In this document: one piece after another, positions 35,796-44,658 of the stretch
How positions within the stretch are numbered: the stretch's first letter is position 1
How the letters are laid out: each line of letters opens with the position of its first letter
Assembly (NCBI RefSeq): GCF_003711845.1
Contig: NZ_RHLQ01000002.1
Coordinates: 1-64,000 of the forward strand
Direction: 5' to 3'
DNA: 64,000 bases
Source: Lysinibacillus halotolerans
GTDB taxonomy: Bacteria > Bacillota > Bacilli > Bacillales_A > Planococcaceae
Notes under the pieces: generated by a model
Told to the model about the DNA's origin: nothing
The model's database searches: none
What the model saw: only the letters and a program-made list of their open reading frames with translations
Position numbers and translations under genes: made by a program

Positions 35796-36017
35796 ATGAA
35801 AGAACAGTTACTGAAGGCAATGAAACGTAATCAACTAGTTGAGATGATGTACATTTCCAAAGCAGGGGAAATTACAAAACGCCGTATTAAAGTTCTCAAA
35901 GTATCGAATGATACATTTGAATCGTACTGTTTTCTTAAGCAAAGTAAAAGAACGTTTATCATTCAGAATGTTCTTGCATTGATACCAATTATACGAAAAG
36001 AACGAGATGTTATCTGA
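35796..36017 (+). CDS. Small WYL-like domain protein, 73 aa
   Basis: The sequence MKEQLLKAMKRNQLVEMMY, with ITKRRIKVLKV and SYCFLKQSKRTFIIQNVLAL, is the beta-rich WYL-type fold stripped of any HTH. Small WYL proteins of this kind occur in Bacillus near SOS polymerases and YolD-like genes; none is here. The gene has a LexA-type box upstream, so DNA damage control is plausible. The function is not known. ATG with AAAGGAG upstream. Confidence 0.72.
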   Translation: MKEQLLKAMKRNQLVEMMYISKAGEITKRRIKVLKVSNDTFESYCFLKQSKRTFIIQNVLALIPIIRKERDVI

Positions 36018-36161
36018 CTAAAAAATGATGAATTTTAAAGCTTTTAAATAATGTTTATTGTTACTTACTATGATTGTTTTTACACTTCTAATAATCAAGG
36101 AAGATGAAAAAACTATATTTTTCAATTCATTGGGCATATTACAATTTAGAGGTGATAAATA

Positions 36162-36377
36162 GTGAATAAGAAACAAGAACAAAACAAACAAAGGATGAAC
36201 GTAGAATTAGGTGGAATGGATCTGTTTGGAACAACTTCCAATGCAGAAGTCGGTGGCTATAAAGCTTCTGGAGATATTGAAAATGCGGGAAGATTAGATA
36301 AAGGTTTTCAAAAAGTGGAAGATGATGATCTTACTCCAAACGCTTCTATTAAAGAAGGGAAACAAAAAGAGTATTAA
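36162..36377 (+). CDS. Small hydrophilic protein of unknown function, 71 aa
   Basis: A charged, Gln/Asn-rich protein without hydrophobic core (NVELGGMDLFGTTSNAEVGG), which suggests disorder. Similar small acidic proteins are often spore- or stress-associated, but I recognise no family. GTG start at 36162 with AGAGGTGAT upstream, and a terminator follows. Confidence 0.65.
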   Translation: MNKKQEQNKQRMNVELGGMDLFGTTSNAEVGGYKASGDIENAGRLDKGFQKVEDDDLTPNASIKEGKQKEY

Positions 36378-36399
36378 CTTTATTTCCCGTTGTAAAAAT

Positions 36400-36443
36400 A
36401 GCTATTTCATTAGGCGGATTTTCCTAATGGGGTAGCTTTTTTT
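36400..36443 (+). terminator. Terminator after the small hydrophilic protein
   Basis: AGCTATTTCATTAGG pairs with CCTAATGGGGTAGCT with wobbles, followed by T7. Confidence 0.8.
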
Positions 36444-36561
36444 ATTAGATGTATGAATAAATAAAGTATAAGTACTAACCCTTATTATTAGTTTTTTATC
36501 TCTTATGTCTATATCATGAAAACAAATGAAGCTCGTTCATTAAGAAAGGGAGAGACAACAC

Positions 36562-37221
36562 ATGAATGTATTAGTCATAGGCGCAAATGGTCAAATTGGG
36601 CAACATGTAATCAGTAAGCTAAAAATATCAGAAAAACATAATCCAATTGCAATGGTACGTAAAAAGGACCAGCAACTAAAATTTGAAAAAGAAGGTGTTC
36701 AAACAGTTTTAGTAGATTTAGAAGGAAGTATTGATCATATTGTTGAAGCAGCAAAGGAAGCAGATGCAATTGTATTTACTGCGGGATCAGGAGGACATAC
36801 AGGTGCCGATAAAACAATGATGATTGACTTGGACGGAGCAATCAAATCCATGAAGGCTGCGAAACGTGCAGGCGTAAAACGTTTTATCATTGTTAGTGCA
36901 ATCGGTATCCATAAATGGCACGAAAACAATCATCCTGGATGGATGGATCGTACACCTTATTACAGTGCGGCAAAATATTATGCAGATCTCTGGTTAGAGA
37001 ATAGCGGACTCGATTATACAATCATTCGCCCTGGGGGATTAGTTAATGAGCAGGGAACTGGTAAAATACAATTGGGTAATGATCTTGAGATGGCTTCAAT
37101 TCCTCGTGAAGATGTAGCAACTACAATCGTTGCAGCATTAGAACATGATAATACAATTGGTAAAGCATTTGATTTAACCAGTGGTCAAACTCAAATCGAA
37201 GAGGGAATTAAAAGCTTATAG
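36562..37221 (+). CDS. yhfK: YhfK-like NAD(P)-binding oxidoreductase
   Basis: This 219-aa atypical short-chain dehydrogenase starts MNVLVIGANGQIGQHV, the GxxGxxG nucleotide loop. It has DADAIVFTAGSGG-like and RFIIVSAIGIHKWHEN blocks and the YYSAAKYYAD active-region helix. YhfK relatives are NAD(P)H-binding proteins of uncertain substrate (quinone or flavin related). The length matches. ATG with AAAGGGAGAG upstream. Monocistronic. Confidence 0.85.
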   Translation: MNVLVIGANGQIGQHVISKLKISEKHNPIAMVRKKDQQLKFEKEGVQTVLVDLEGSIDHIVEAAKEADAIVFTAGSGGHTGADKTMMIDLDGAIKSMKAAKRAGVKRFIIVSAIGIHKWHENNHPGWMDRTPYYSAAKYYADLWLENSGLDYTIIRPGGLVNEQGTGKIQLGNDLEMASIPREDVATTIVAALEHDNTIGKAFDLTSGQTQIEEGIKSL

Positions 37222-37298
37222 TTTATGTAATAATCTGTTAAATCCATTGTTGTACTTACAAAGGATTTTTTAAATATTTCTGAAAAAACACTTTCTAA

Positions 37299-37339
37299 AA
37301 CTAATGGTATTAGTTATAATAAAACTAATATCATTAGTT
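37299..37339 (+). promoter_or_regulatory. Two identical TetR-type operators around a -10
   Basis: AACTAATGGTATTAGTT (37299-37315) and AACTAATATCATTAGTT (37323-37339) share the arms AACTAAT-N3-ATTAGTT. A TATAAT at 37315-37320 sits between them. The next operon encodes its own TetR-family protein. Confidence 0.75.
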
Positions 37340-37350
37340 TTTGGAGGTTA

Positions 37351-38061
37351 ATGGTGAAATTAACGAAAGCGAATCATATTTATCAACTTACGTTTTTACC
37401 TAGTTTTTTCCCAGTTAACTGTTATTTTGTAGAAGAGGAAGATTATTTTACTTTAATTGATGCAGGCCTACCTTTTAGTAAGAAAGATATATTGAAAACC
37501 GCTTCTCATTTAGGAAAGTCGATACGTAAAATTGTTTTAACCCATGTTCATAGTGATCATATTGGAGCCCTTGATGGGTTGAAAGAGGAACTTCCGGATG
37601 TGGAAGTTTTCATCCCGAAAAGGGAGTTAAAGATTTTAAACGGAGATCTGTCGTTAGAAAATGGGGAAGGGGAAATGCCCATTAAAGGAAGTATTCCAAA
37701 GAATATTAAAACAGTACCAGATCAATTAATAGAAGATGGAGATCAAATAGGTTCCATCAAAGCTATTCACTCACCCGGTCATACTCCGGGAATGATGTCG
37801 TTTTTAGATATTCGAGATAATACGTTAATTGTAGGAGATGCATTCCAATCAAGGGGAGGAATTGCTGTAGCAGGAGATATTCGTTGGAGTTTTCCATTCC
37901 CGAGCTTTGGGACATGGAACAAAAAAATCGCAATTGAATCTGCTGAAAAATTATTAACATATAATCCATCTGTACTTGCGGTAGGGCATGGAAATTTAAT
38001 CTTTGACGCTGAAGAGAAAATGAACCAGGCAATTGAAAAGGCAAAAAAATCAATAAAGTAG
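37351..38061 (+). CDS. MBL-fold metallo-hydrolase, 236 aa
   Basis: The metallo-beta-lactamase motif is LTHVHSDHIGALDG (HxHxDH), followed by HSPGHTPG and VVGDAF-like VGDAFQSRGG and a late GHG. Such enzymes hydrolyse thioesters, phosphodiesters or lactones with two zinc ions; the substrate is unknown. ATG 37351 is close to GGAGG, and GTG 37354 is an equal choice. It ends nine bases before the TetR gene and its promoter carries two palindromes, so autoregulation of both is likely. Confidence 0.85.
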   Translation: MVKLTKANHIYQLTFLPSFFPVNCYFVEEEDYFTLIDAGLPFSKKDILKTASHLGKSIRKIVLTHVHSDHIGALDGLKEELPDVEVFIPKRELKILNGDLSLENGEGEMPIKGSIPKNIKTVPDQLIEDGDQIGSIKAIHSPGHTPGMMSFLDIRDNTLIVGDAFQSRGGIAVAGDIRWSFPFPSFGTWNKKIAIESAEKLLTYNPSVLAVGHGNLIFDAEEKMNQAIEKAKKSIK

Positions 38062-38070
38062 GGAAAAACG

Positions 38071-38637
38071 ATGTCACCACGTTCTGGAATAAATCAAGAA
38101 GTAATCATAAATAAAGCTGTAGAAATCGCTGAAAAAGAAGGGATGGAGGCAGTCACGATGGCAACATTGGCAAGGGAGTTGTCCATTAAATCACCATCCC
38201 TTTATAATCATTTCAAAGGTTTAAACGAAATAAAACTAGCTCTAGCTATGAAGTCATTAAACCTTTTTTATCAATATTTAAAAAATGCTACTTTAAATCA
38301 AAAGAATGGACCTGAAGCGATACGCGCAATTGGAAAAGCATATATAGAGTTTGCGTATCAGCATCCCGGATTATATGAAGCGCTAATATCATCACCAGAT
38401 TCAACATGTAAAAACATCCAAATGGCTGAAGAAGCTATAGTAAATTTAATAAAGAAACCTATCGCTGTTTTTCCATTGGATGAAAAAGAACAAATTCATG
38501 CTGTTAGGGGATTAAGAAGTTTACTCCATGGATTAGTAGATTTAAAACGAAAAGGTGGGTTTAATCTGCCACTAGACTTCGAGGAATCTTTAGAAGTGAA
38601 TCTCGAAATATTTATTAAAGGACTTAAGATTGATTAA
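38071..38637 (+). CDS. TetR/AcrR-family regulator
   Basis: It is 188 aa with the N-terminal HTH (VEIAEKEGMEAVTMATLARE, then IKSPSLYNHFKG, the typical recognition helix) and a TetR C-terminal ligand domain of the TetR_C_33 type. It is the second gene of the operon and most likely represses it through AACTAAT-N3-ATTAGTT sites. The inducer may be the MBL hydrolase substrate. ATG with TAGGGA upstream. Confidence 0.88.
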   Translation: MSPRSGINQEVIINKAVEIAEKEGMEAVTMATLARELSIKSPSLYNHFKGLNEIKLALAMKSLNLFYQYLKNATLNQKNGPEAIRAIGKAYIEFAYQHPGLYEALISSPDSTCKNIQMAEEAIVNLIKKPIAVFPLDEKEQIHAVRGLRSLLHGLVDLKRKGGFNLPLDFEESLEVNLEIFIKGLKID

Positions 38638-38670
38638 TAATGTAAGTGACATAACTTATAAAAAAGAATA

Positions 38671-38700
38671 CCGATATTTCATTGAAAGTTGAAATATCGG
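38671..38700. terminator. Bidirectional terminator
   Basis: CCGATATTTCA (38671-38681) pairs with TGAAATATCGG (38690-38700), between convergent genes. Confidence 0.78.
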
Positions 38701-38708
38701 CATCTAAA

Positions 38709-39239
38709 TTAATCTGATTTTAGTTTAGAAAAGATGGTTAAATCGATCAATTGACCTTTTGACTTCTCTGCTTGTCTAAGTGTACCTTCCATTGTAAAGT
38801 TTAACTTTTGTAGCACTTTAATTGAATTAACATTTTCTGGCTCAACCTTTGCTTCAACTCTATTGAAATGAAGAGTGTGAAATGCATGTTCAACAAGGGC
38901 AGAGATTGCTTCTGGAGCGTAGCCTTTACCCCAATGTTCTTTAGCTATTTCGTAACCAATTTCCGTCTTTTCATTTTCAAAGTCGAATGAATTATAACCA
39001 CAAGAACCAATGATTTCATTTGAATTTAATTCGATGATAGAAAAACGAATAGCTTGTTTCTTGTTTGCTAGTTTATCAAGATGATAGATCATTTCCATAG
39101 CTTGGCTTTTTTCTGTAAAACCGTCGATGTTCATAAATTTAGTTACTTCCGGATCAGACCAAATTTTAAATAAACTAGATGAATCGGAAGTCCTAACTTT
39201 TCTTAAAAGCAACCTATTTGTGTACAATTTAGTAATCAA
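38709..39239 (-). CDS. GNAT-family N-acetyltransferase (RimJ-like)
   Basis: The protein starts MITKLYTNRLLLRKV and has SIIELNSNEIIGSCGY, EIGYEIAKEHWGKGYAPEAI (acetyl-CoA loop) and NVNSIKVLQKLNF, the pattern of ribosomal-protein-like acetyltransferases. Substrate unknown. I chose the TTG at 39239 because GGAGG lies seven bases upstream; an ATG at 39254 overlaps that site. The gene is at the edge of the accessory stretch. Confidence 0.85.
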   Translation of the reverse strand: MITKLYTNRLLLRKVRTSDSSSLFKIWSDPEVTKFMNIDGFTEKSQAMEMIYHLDKLANKKQAIRFSIIELNSNEIIGSCGYNSFDFENEKTEIGYEIAKEHWGKGYAPEAISALVEHAFHTLHFNRVEAKVEPENVNSIKVLQKLNFTMEGTLRQAEKSKGQLIDLTIFSKLKSD

Positions 39240-39408
39240 TACTCTTACCTCCATATAATATTTGACGAGTAAAAAATATTGATCTCTATCTGTGCATAGT
39301 TCAGTCCCTTCTATTCAATATGATTCTATTATAGAGGTAGAAATAGAATATGAACACATAAATGAATGTTCAAAACTATATATCAACAAATTTAATAGGA
39401 GAGTCCTC

Positions 39409-39615
39409 ATGAAAGGAAATGTTTTTATGTCTATGAATTTTTTCATTATATTTGGTATTGGTATTGGTATTTATTTAATGGTTTATAGCTTTATGGAAAA
39501 TATAGAAGTAAGCACTGGAATTCCAGTTATATTAGGTACTTTAATAGGTTATTCTATCTATTCAACATATGAACTTACAAAAATGAGAAGGATTTTACTC
39601 GAACTTGTTTTCTAA
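39409..39615 (+). CDS. Small membrane protein, 68 aa
   Basis: ATG 39409 with AGGAGA upstream starts MKGNVFMSMNFFIIFGIGIG. Two hydrophobic helices lie at about 8-26 and 35-53. No family is recognised. It begins the group of small unknown genes at 39.4-45 kb. ATG 39427 (AAAGGA upstream) is another possible start. Confidence 0.6.
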   Translation: MKGNVFMSMNFFIIFGIGIGIYLMVYSFMENIEVSTGIPVILGTLIGYSIYSTYELTKMRRILLELVF

Positions 39616-39654
39616 TAGAAGAATAGTTATTAAATTTTAATAGGAGATGTATAA

Positions 39655-39885
39655 ATGACTATTAAGTGGTATAGTGAGAATTTAATATTTGATAGTTTAC
39701 ACGAAGCCGATGTATGGGCAGATTCAATAGCCAATGAAATTTGTGCAAGATTATATGATGGTTATATTACACCCGATTATAAAATAGCGTATGCTTTAGC
39801 TTTTCGATTAGCTGAATTCCAAGAATTAAGAGTAATCACTAAAGCTATGAAGGATGGGTATAAAGTTTGGGTAATTCCTTCTTAA
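39655..39885 (+). CDS. Unknown protein, 76 aa
   Basis: Soluble, with a helix-rich middle (LHEADVWADSIANEICARLY) and a closing strand YKVWVIPS. It is preceded by AGGAGATG before ATG 39655. I recognise no family. It lies 39 bases after the small membrane protein and could be co-transcribed. Confidence 0.6.
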   Translation: MTIKWYSENLIFDSLHEADVWADSIANEICARLYDGYITPDYKIAYALAFRLAEFQELRVITKAMKDGYKVWVIPS

Positions 39886-39967
39886 CACAAATATTCTACT
39901 TAATAATTAAGGATGGAAAGTATTTATAGTAAGAATTCAAATAGTTCATATTTTGGGGAGATTTAAG

Positions 39968-40375
39968 ATGTATAAAAAGTTAAGTACGATTGATTTTCAC
40001 TATTTTATTGGTCAAAAGATTACGGAAGTGAATACAGAAAAGAATGTGCCCTTTGGGATGGAATTTGAATCTGGGAGCTTAATTATTGAATGCCCTTGGA
40101 GGATACTAACTTCTAATGAAGTTGTAATTGGATACTCGGACTGTTTACAATCGCCTGATCAATACTCCTATAAAGAAGTAGAAAAAATACTGACAGGAAA
40201 AAGAATAGTAAATATTTTTCATTTTGAACATATATCTGATTTAGTGTTAGAGGCAGAAGGGAATATATATGTTGAGTTATTCCACGATAGTAATTATTTT
40301 GAAGGTTGGCAGTTACGAGGAGACAACGAATTTTATTTAGTATCCTTACCTGGAGGTTCTTATGCGGAATTTTAA
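39968..40375 (+). CDS. Unknown protein, 135 aa (immunity-like size)
   Basis: ATG 39968 has GGGGAG upstream. The sequence has alternating beta strands: FIGQKITEVNTE, SLIIECPWRILT and EAEGNIYVELFHDS. The 'LxIxxPWRI' pattern is found in small uncharacterised proteins of DUF6188 type, several of which neighbour polymorphic toxins, though no toxin gene is present. I do not assign a function. Confidence 0.55.
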   Translation: MYKKLSTIDFHYFIGQKITEVNTEKNVPFGMEFESGSLIIECPWRILTSNEVVIGYSDCLQSPDQYSYKEVEKILTGKRIVNIFHFEHISDLVLEAEGNIYVELFHDSNYFEGWQLRGDNEFYLVSLPGGSYAEF

Positions 40376-40513
40376 ACCGTTAAATTGACTGTCGTTAATA
40401 AACTTATTAACCGATATGTATCAATCTATATTATGGAATAAAACTATAAAAGTGTAAATTTATGTTAAAATTAAAACGATAATAATTTTATTCTTTAATA
40501 TAGGGGTACAAAC

Positions 40514-41059
40514 ATGGGGTATGTAAAAATAGGAGTATTAGTCTTAATGGGAACATTATTTTTAACAGCTTGTACTGAAGAAAAACTTGTTCAAAAAAAT
40601 GAAGATGAATTGTCTGTTAAAGAAGCAGCAATTAATGATATACCCATAGATGATGAGTTTACCCTATTTGAGTTGACGACTGAAGAAAGAGAGATCTACA
40701 CTAATTTTCAAAAAGATTTAAATATTGAACATCTAAGTGGATTGGATTCTGTAAGTGTTGCCAAGTTATATGTTCAAGCTGTGGTAGATAAAAATTATGA
40801 TGTTAAATACGCCTTATACACAGACAGGGAAGAATATATTCTATGATCAAAAGAGGAAGATCAAAATATTCCTGAATCTGATAGAGGTTCAAAAGAACAG
40901 CTTATAAAGCAGTTTAGTAATATTGACAATGGAACATTCATTCAAACTAGTGATTATGAAGGATATATTGAATATGACACAGGTGAAGGGATGAAGGGCT
41001 TCAAAATGGTTAAAAATGTAGATGGAACTTGGCAAGTGTCATTTTTGCCTATTCAATAG
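40514..41059 (+). pseudogene. Lipoprotein gene interrupted by a TGA
   Basis: A lipobox (LFLTAC, Cys20) follows a clear signal sequence. The frame runs to EEYIL, then TGA at 40844-40846, and continues in the same frame for 71 more codons (SKEEDQNIPESDRGS ... TWQVSFLPIQ) to TAG at 41057-41059. A TGG-to-TGA change is the simplest cause. Uninterrupted it would be about 181 aa, with a C-terminal NTF2-like pattern (SVAKLYVQAVVDKNYDVKYA). The function is unknown. Confidence 0.8.
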
Positions 41060-41175
41060 CTAGAATAATTGTGGCCCATTAATAAAATTTTGAATAGTGT
41101 TAATGTTTGGAAGTTTCATACATAAAATTACTAAGGAATAGTAATAATAAATATTTTTGAAAAGGGGTATGAAAC

Positions 41176-42603
41176 ATTCGAAACTATTTAAAGCATTTTA
41201 TCAATGGGGAATGGGTGGAATCTACTGGTTCAAAAACAGTTGATGTAATAAATCCAGCTACGGAAGAAGTCTTTGGTCGAATTAGTGATGGAACAATTGA
41301 AGATTTGAATAAAGCGGTTGCAGCAGCCAAAGCAGCATTTCCTTCATTTTCTCAAACATCGAAAGAAGAACGAATGGAATTGTTAAATCGAATTGCAGAT
41401 GAATATGAGAAACGTAAAGACGATATCGTTGAAGTGATTACACAAGAATTAGGGGCACCCGTTACAATTAGTGAACATACACATTACAACATGGGCTTAG
41501 GTCATTTTCGTCAAGCAGCAAAAGAATTGGAAAGCTTCGAATTTACTGAAAGGCGAGGGGGTGCGTTAGTTCGTAAAGAACCAATCGGTGTTTGCGGACT
41601 TATTACACCTTGGAACTTCCCGACAAATCAGACATCTACAAAGCTTGCTAGTGCATTCGCTGCTGGTTGTACCGTAGTGTTAAAGCCTTCTGAACTAACA
41701 CCATTTGCAGCGATTATTTTAGCTGAAATTTTCCAAGCTGCTGGCTTACCAAAAGGCGTCTTTAATTTAGTAAATGGTACGGGAGAAATTGTTGGTAACG
41801 GCATTAGTTCGCATCCAGATATTGATTTTGTATCCTTTACCGGTTCCGGAGCAGTTGGTCAAAAGATTTCAGAAAATGCTGCAAAAACTATTAAGAAAGT
41901 GGCTTTAGAACTTGGCGGTAAATCTCCCCTTGTTATTCTCGATGACTATGATATGAAGGAAGCTGCGCAAATTGCCATTTCGAATGTCGTTTTTAATACA
42001 GGTCAAGTTTGTGTTGCAGCTACACGTACCCTCGTTCCAAAATTAAAACATGATGAATTTGTTAAGGCAGTGAAGGAAATCTTGCCAACTATACCTTATG
42101 GTGATCCTCAAGATAAGAATAATATTTTCGGACCTCTTGTTTCTGAGAAACAGTTTAATCGTGTCCAAGGATATATAAAAAAAGGATTAGAAGAAGGGGC
42201 GACCCTTGTCACTGGAGGTCCAGGTAAACCAGGAGGATTAGAAAAAGGATATTTCGTAAAACCGACTGTGTTTACGAATGTAAAAAATGACATGGTGATT
42301 GCTCAAGAGGAAATTTTTGGGCCAGTGATGTCGATTATTACTTACGAAGACATTGATGAAGCAATTGAGATCGCCAATGATACGGTTTACGGATTAGCAG
42401 GTTATGTAGTGGGAGAGGACAAAGAAAAAGTAGAGAAAGTGGCATCTTCCATTCGAGCAGGCCATATTACCATTAATAATGCACCTATGGAACTGTCTGC
42501 TCCATTTGGAGGTTATAAACAATCAGGAGTCGGCCGTGAATGGGGCAGCTACGGTATTGAAGAATACTTGGAAGTAAAATCGATTCTCGGTATGCCGTCC
42601 TAA
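41176..42603 (+). CDS. Aldehyde dehydrogenase with a likely ATT start
   Basis: An ALDH-superfamily enzyme with [12 protein letters not shown], catalytic Glu in ALELGGKSP and Cys in [21 protein letters not shown] and [16 protein letters not shown]. The conserved N-terminal [13 protein letters not shown] is encoded upstream of the first GTG (41215). Extending gives [I][12 protein letters not shown] from an ATT at 41176, eight bases after AAAGGGG. In-frame TGA lies just before. Length is then 475 aa, normal. Alternatively an extra A at 41172-41174 has shifted an ATG (41169) out of frame. Substrate unknown. Confidence 0.9.
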   Translation: MRNYLKHFINGEWVESTGSKTVDVINPATEEVFGRISDGTIEDLNKAVAAAKAAFPSFSQTSKEERMELLNRIADEYEKRKDDIVEVITQELGAPVTISEHTHYNMGLGHFRQAAKELESFEFTERRGGALVRKEPIGVCGLITPWNFPTNQTSTKLASAFAAGCTVVLKPSELTPFAAIILAEIFQAAGLPKGVFNLVNGTGEIVGNGISSHPDIDFVSFTGSGAVGQKISENAAKTIKKVALELGGKSPLVILDDYDMKEAAQIAISNVVFNTGQVCVAATRTLVPKLKHDEFVKAVKEILPTIPYGDPQDKNNIFGPLVSEKQFNRVQGYIKKGLEEGATLVTGGPGKPGGLEKGYFVKPTVFTNVKNDMVIAQEEIFGPVMSIITYEDIDEAIEIANDTVYGLAGYVVGEDKEKVEKVASSIRAGHITINNAPMELSAPFGGYKQSGVGREWGSYGIEEYLEVKSILGMPS

Positions 42604-42929
42604 TTATTATTGGAATTTAGTTATAGAACTGTATAAAATTCTTTTCAAAAACTGGCGCATTTCTTTTAGATGGAATGCGTCAATTTCTTTAAATCAGCCA
42701 TCAAATAGAAGGGTGTAATAAATATGCCTAAAATTGGTCTTTACACAACATCATATTTCTATTCTTTCCAACTTGTGATCTTTTATCATTAGAGGTTTAC
42801 TTAAAATTAATAGATTTCTAGAAAATTCGTTAGTAAATGTCAGAGATTTGACCGAACAGAAACGTATTTTCAAAATGTAAAAAGTGATAAACCTTTTATA
42901 TCTCAACATTTAAAGAGGGAGTTATTATA
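42604..42929. other. Intergenic region with a weak terminator
   Basis: A stem TGGCGCATT/AATGCGTCA near 42653-42685 may end the aldehyde dehydrogenase transcript. The remainder shows only short open frames without support. Confidence 0.45.
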
Positions 42930-43406
42930 ATGAAAATATCATTTTTTGTTGAATTATATGATGATATGATTGGAGAATCTTTTAATATACGTGACTATTT
43001 AGCCTGTCGTTTATGTATTTTTGTTCAGCAAAATGGAGAAAAAAATGAAGTTTGTAATTCCACTTTCCACGATGCCTTACTTTTAGGCATGGGAGATATT
43101 CTTCTGGAATTAAAAGAAAACAATACATCTTTTTCTAAAGTTATAGAAACCTTTGAAAATGCAATGAAATATACTCTGAAGAAAACCGGAAATTTATTAA
43201 ATATTAAAGCCTACAGTGAATATGACGGGACAACAGAAATTGTCTTTCAAGGTGAGTTTGAAGATTTTCTTATAGCTTTCTTTAAAGAATATGAACGCTA
43301 CTTTAAAGGAATTCTTCAAAAGGATTCAAATACCATTCAACACAAATCTGTTGAAATGATGGAGCGACAATTAAAAGTCTATAAGGCACTAATAAATAGA
43401 TATTAA
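42930..43406 (+). CDS. Unknown protein, 158 aa
   Basis: Soluble, alpha/beta, starting MKISFFVELYDDMIGESF. Helices dominate the second half (SFSKVIETFENAMKYTLKK, and DSNTIQHKSVEMMERQLKVY). AGAGGGAG lies upstream of the ATG, and a terminator follows. It resembles in size the immunity-type proteins common in such accessory stretches, but I recognise no family. Confidence 0.6.
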   Translation: MKISFFVELYDDMIGESFNIRDYLACRLCIFVQQNGEKNEVCNSTFHDALLLGMGDILLELKENNTSFSKVIETFENAMKYTLKKTGNLLNIKAYSEYDGTTEIVFQGEFEDFLIAFFKEYERYFKGILQKDSNTIQHKSVEMMERQLKVYKALINRY

Positions 43407-43722
43407 CTTACAACATTTAAAGATATGCTGATAGTTATTCCATTAAAGGGTGCAATTCAGAAAATGAATTGTCCCTTTTTGAGCAATCGGGACATATTTT
43501 TGAATAAAAGTTTGTTACCAAACTAATAATACGGTGAATTTTACACTATAAACAATCAAAATAAATTATTCAAAAAGCAACTATATAAAACCACTTTTTA
43601 AATGGTGATATTAGGATATATTGTTTGGGAGGCGTATCGTCTTACTAGTTAATAGCTGGCAAAATATGAGCAATGGAAAACAAAATTAGTTATAAAACTA
43701 TTTTAAAGGAGGTGAAATTTAA
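43407..43722. other. Intergenic region, about 315 bp
   Basis: After the terminator at 43446-43480 I see only a short remnant-like frame (VILGYIVWEAYRLTS, ending near 43655) and the AAAGGAGGTG site of the next gene. Confidence 0.4.
43446..43480 (+). terminator. Terminator after the unknown 158-aa protein
   Basis: AAAGGG-TG-CAATTCA pairs with TGAATTG-TCCCTTT, followed by T. Confidence 0.75.
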
Positions 43723-44340
43723 TTGGATAGTATAATTTTTGATTTAGATGGAACTCTATGGGATCCAATTGACACAGTACTTAGTGCTTGGAACAGCGTT
43801 ATAAGAAATAATGACCAAATAAAAAGTGAATTAACTAGGAAAGACTTTGAAGGTACAATGGGATTACAGATGAATGAAATAAGTAGAAAACTCTTTCCTA
43901 CTTTAAGTTATAAGGAACGGCAACAATTAGTAAAAGTTTGTTGCGAAGTAGAACAATCTTTCTTAGAAAAACATGGTGGCTATCTCTATCAAAATGTAGA
44001 GAATGTCCTAAAAGAGCTTTCTCAAAATTATAAACTATACATTGTTAGCAACTGCCAAGAGGGCTACATAGAAACTTTTTACAAGTATCATAAACTTGAA
44101 AAGTATTTTTTGGATTTTGAAAATCATGGGAGAACCGCCCTGTCAAAAGGTGAAAATATTAAATTAGTGATTGATAGAAACAACTTATTAAATCCAGTTT
44201 ATATAGGTGACACAGAAGGTGATTTAAATGCAGCCAGATTTGCGAAAATTCCTTTTATATTTGCTAAATACGGATTTGGGCAAGTAAGTCAATTTGATAA
44301 TGAAATTGAAAGTTTTGATGAACTTTTAAATCTTTTCTAG
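43723..44340 (+). CDS. HAD-superfamily hydrolase, subfamily I
   Basis: The 205-aa protein begins with IIFDLDGTLWDP (motif I, DxDGT). Motif II is YIVSNCQEG, motif III has a Lys in SKGENIK, and motif IV is YIGDTEGDLNAA. It is a phosphoglycolate-phosphatase-like HAD enzyme; the substrate is not predictable. TTG start with AAAGGAGGTG eight bases upstream. Confidence 0.87.
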   Translation: MDSIIFDLDGTLWDPIDTVLSAWNSVIRNNDQIKSELTRKDFEGTMGLQMNEISRKLFPTLSYKERQQLVKVCCEVEQSFLEKHGGYLYQNVENVLKELSQNYKLYIVSNCQEGYIETFYKYHKLEKYFLDFENHGRTALSKGENIKLVIDRNNLLNPVYIGDTEGDLNAARFAKIPFIFAKYGFGQVSQFDNEIESFDELLNLF

Positions 44341-44438
44341 TGAAGTATTAACAATTTTAAGAAGGTGAAAATATGATTATATATCATAATAGAAACCTAA
44401 TGTAATTATACATCCCCCAATTAAAAATACTTAAGTAG

Positions 44439-44561
44439 TTACGGGGATTCGGAACTCCAGAGTTTGAAAGAGAAATGGAGATTGAAATAGATTCTTACTA
44501 TAGATTTCTGTTTGGAATAAGTCCAAACCTTTTCAGATGGCCTATATTGACTCGAAATTAA
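44439..44561 (+). pseudogene. Gene fragment without start
   Basis: One frame reads GFGTPEFEREMEIEIDSYYR, then FLFGISPNLFRWPILTRN and a stop at 44559-44561. The composition is protein-like and it follows an in-frame TAG. No start codon or ribosome binding site fits, so it is probably a decayed gene tail. Family unknown. Confidence 0.4.
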
Positions 44562-44658
44562 TAATGGACAATATGTAACTATCGTAGGAAAATTTATACA
44601 ATAATGGAACTTGTAAATATTTAACGTATTGCAGTAAAAGTTCAAAGGAGGGGATATA

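Noticed and set aside
40844-40846. TGA read as selenocysteine
   Set aside because: No Cys or Sec position is conserved there, and no selenocysteine genes or hairpin are evident. A nonsense change is simpler.
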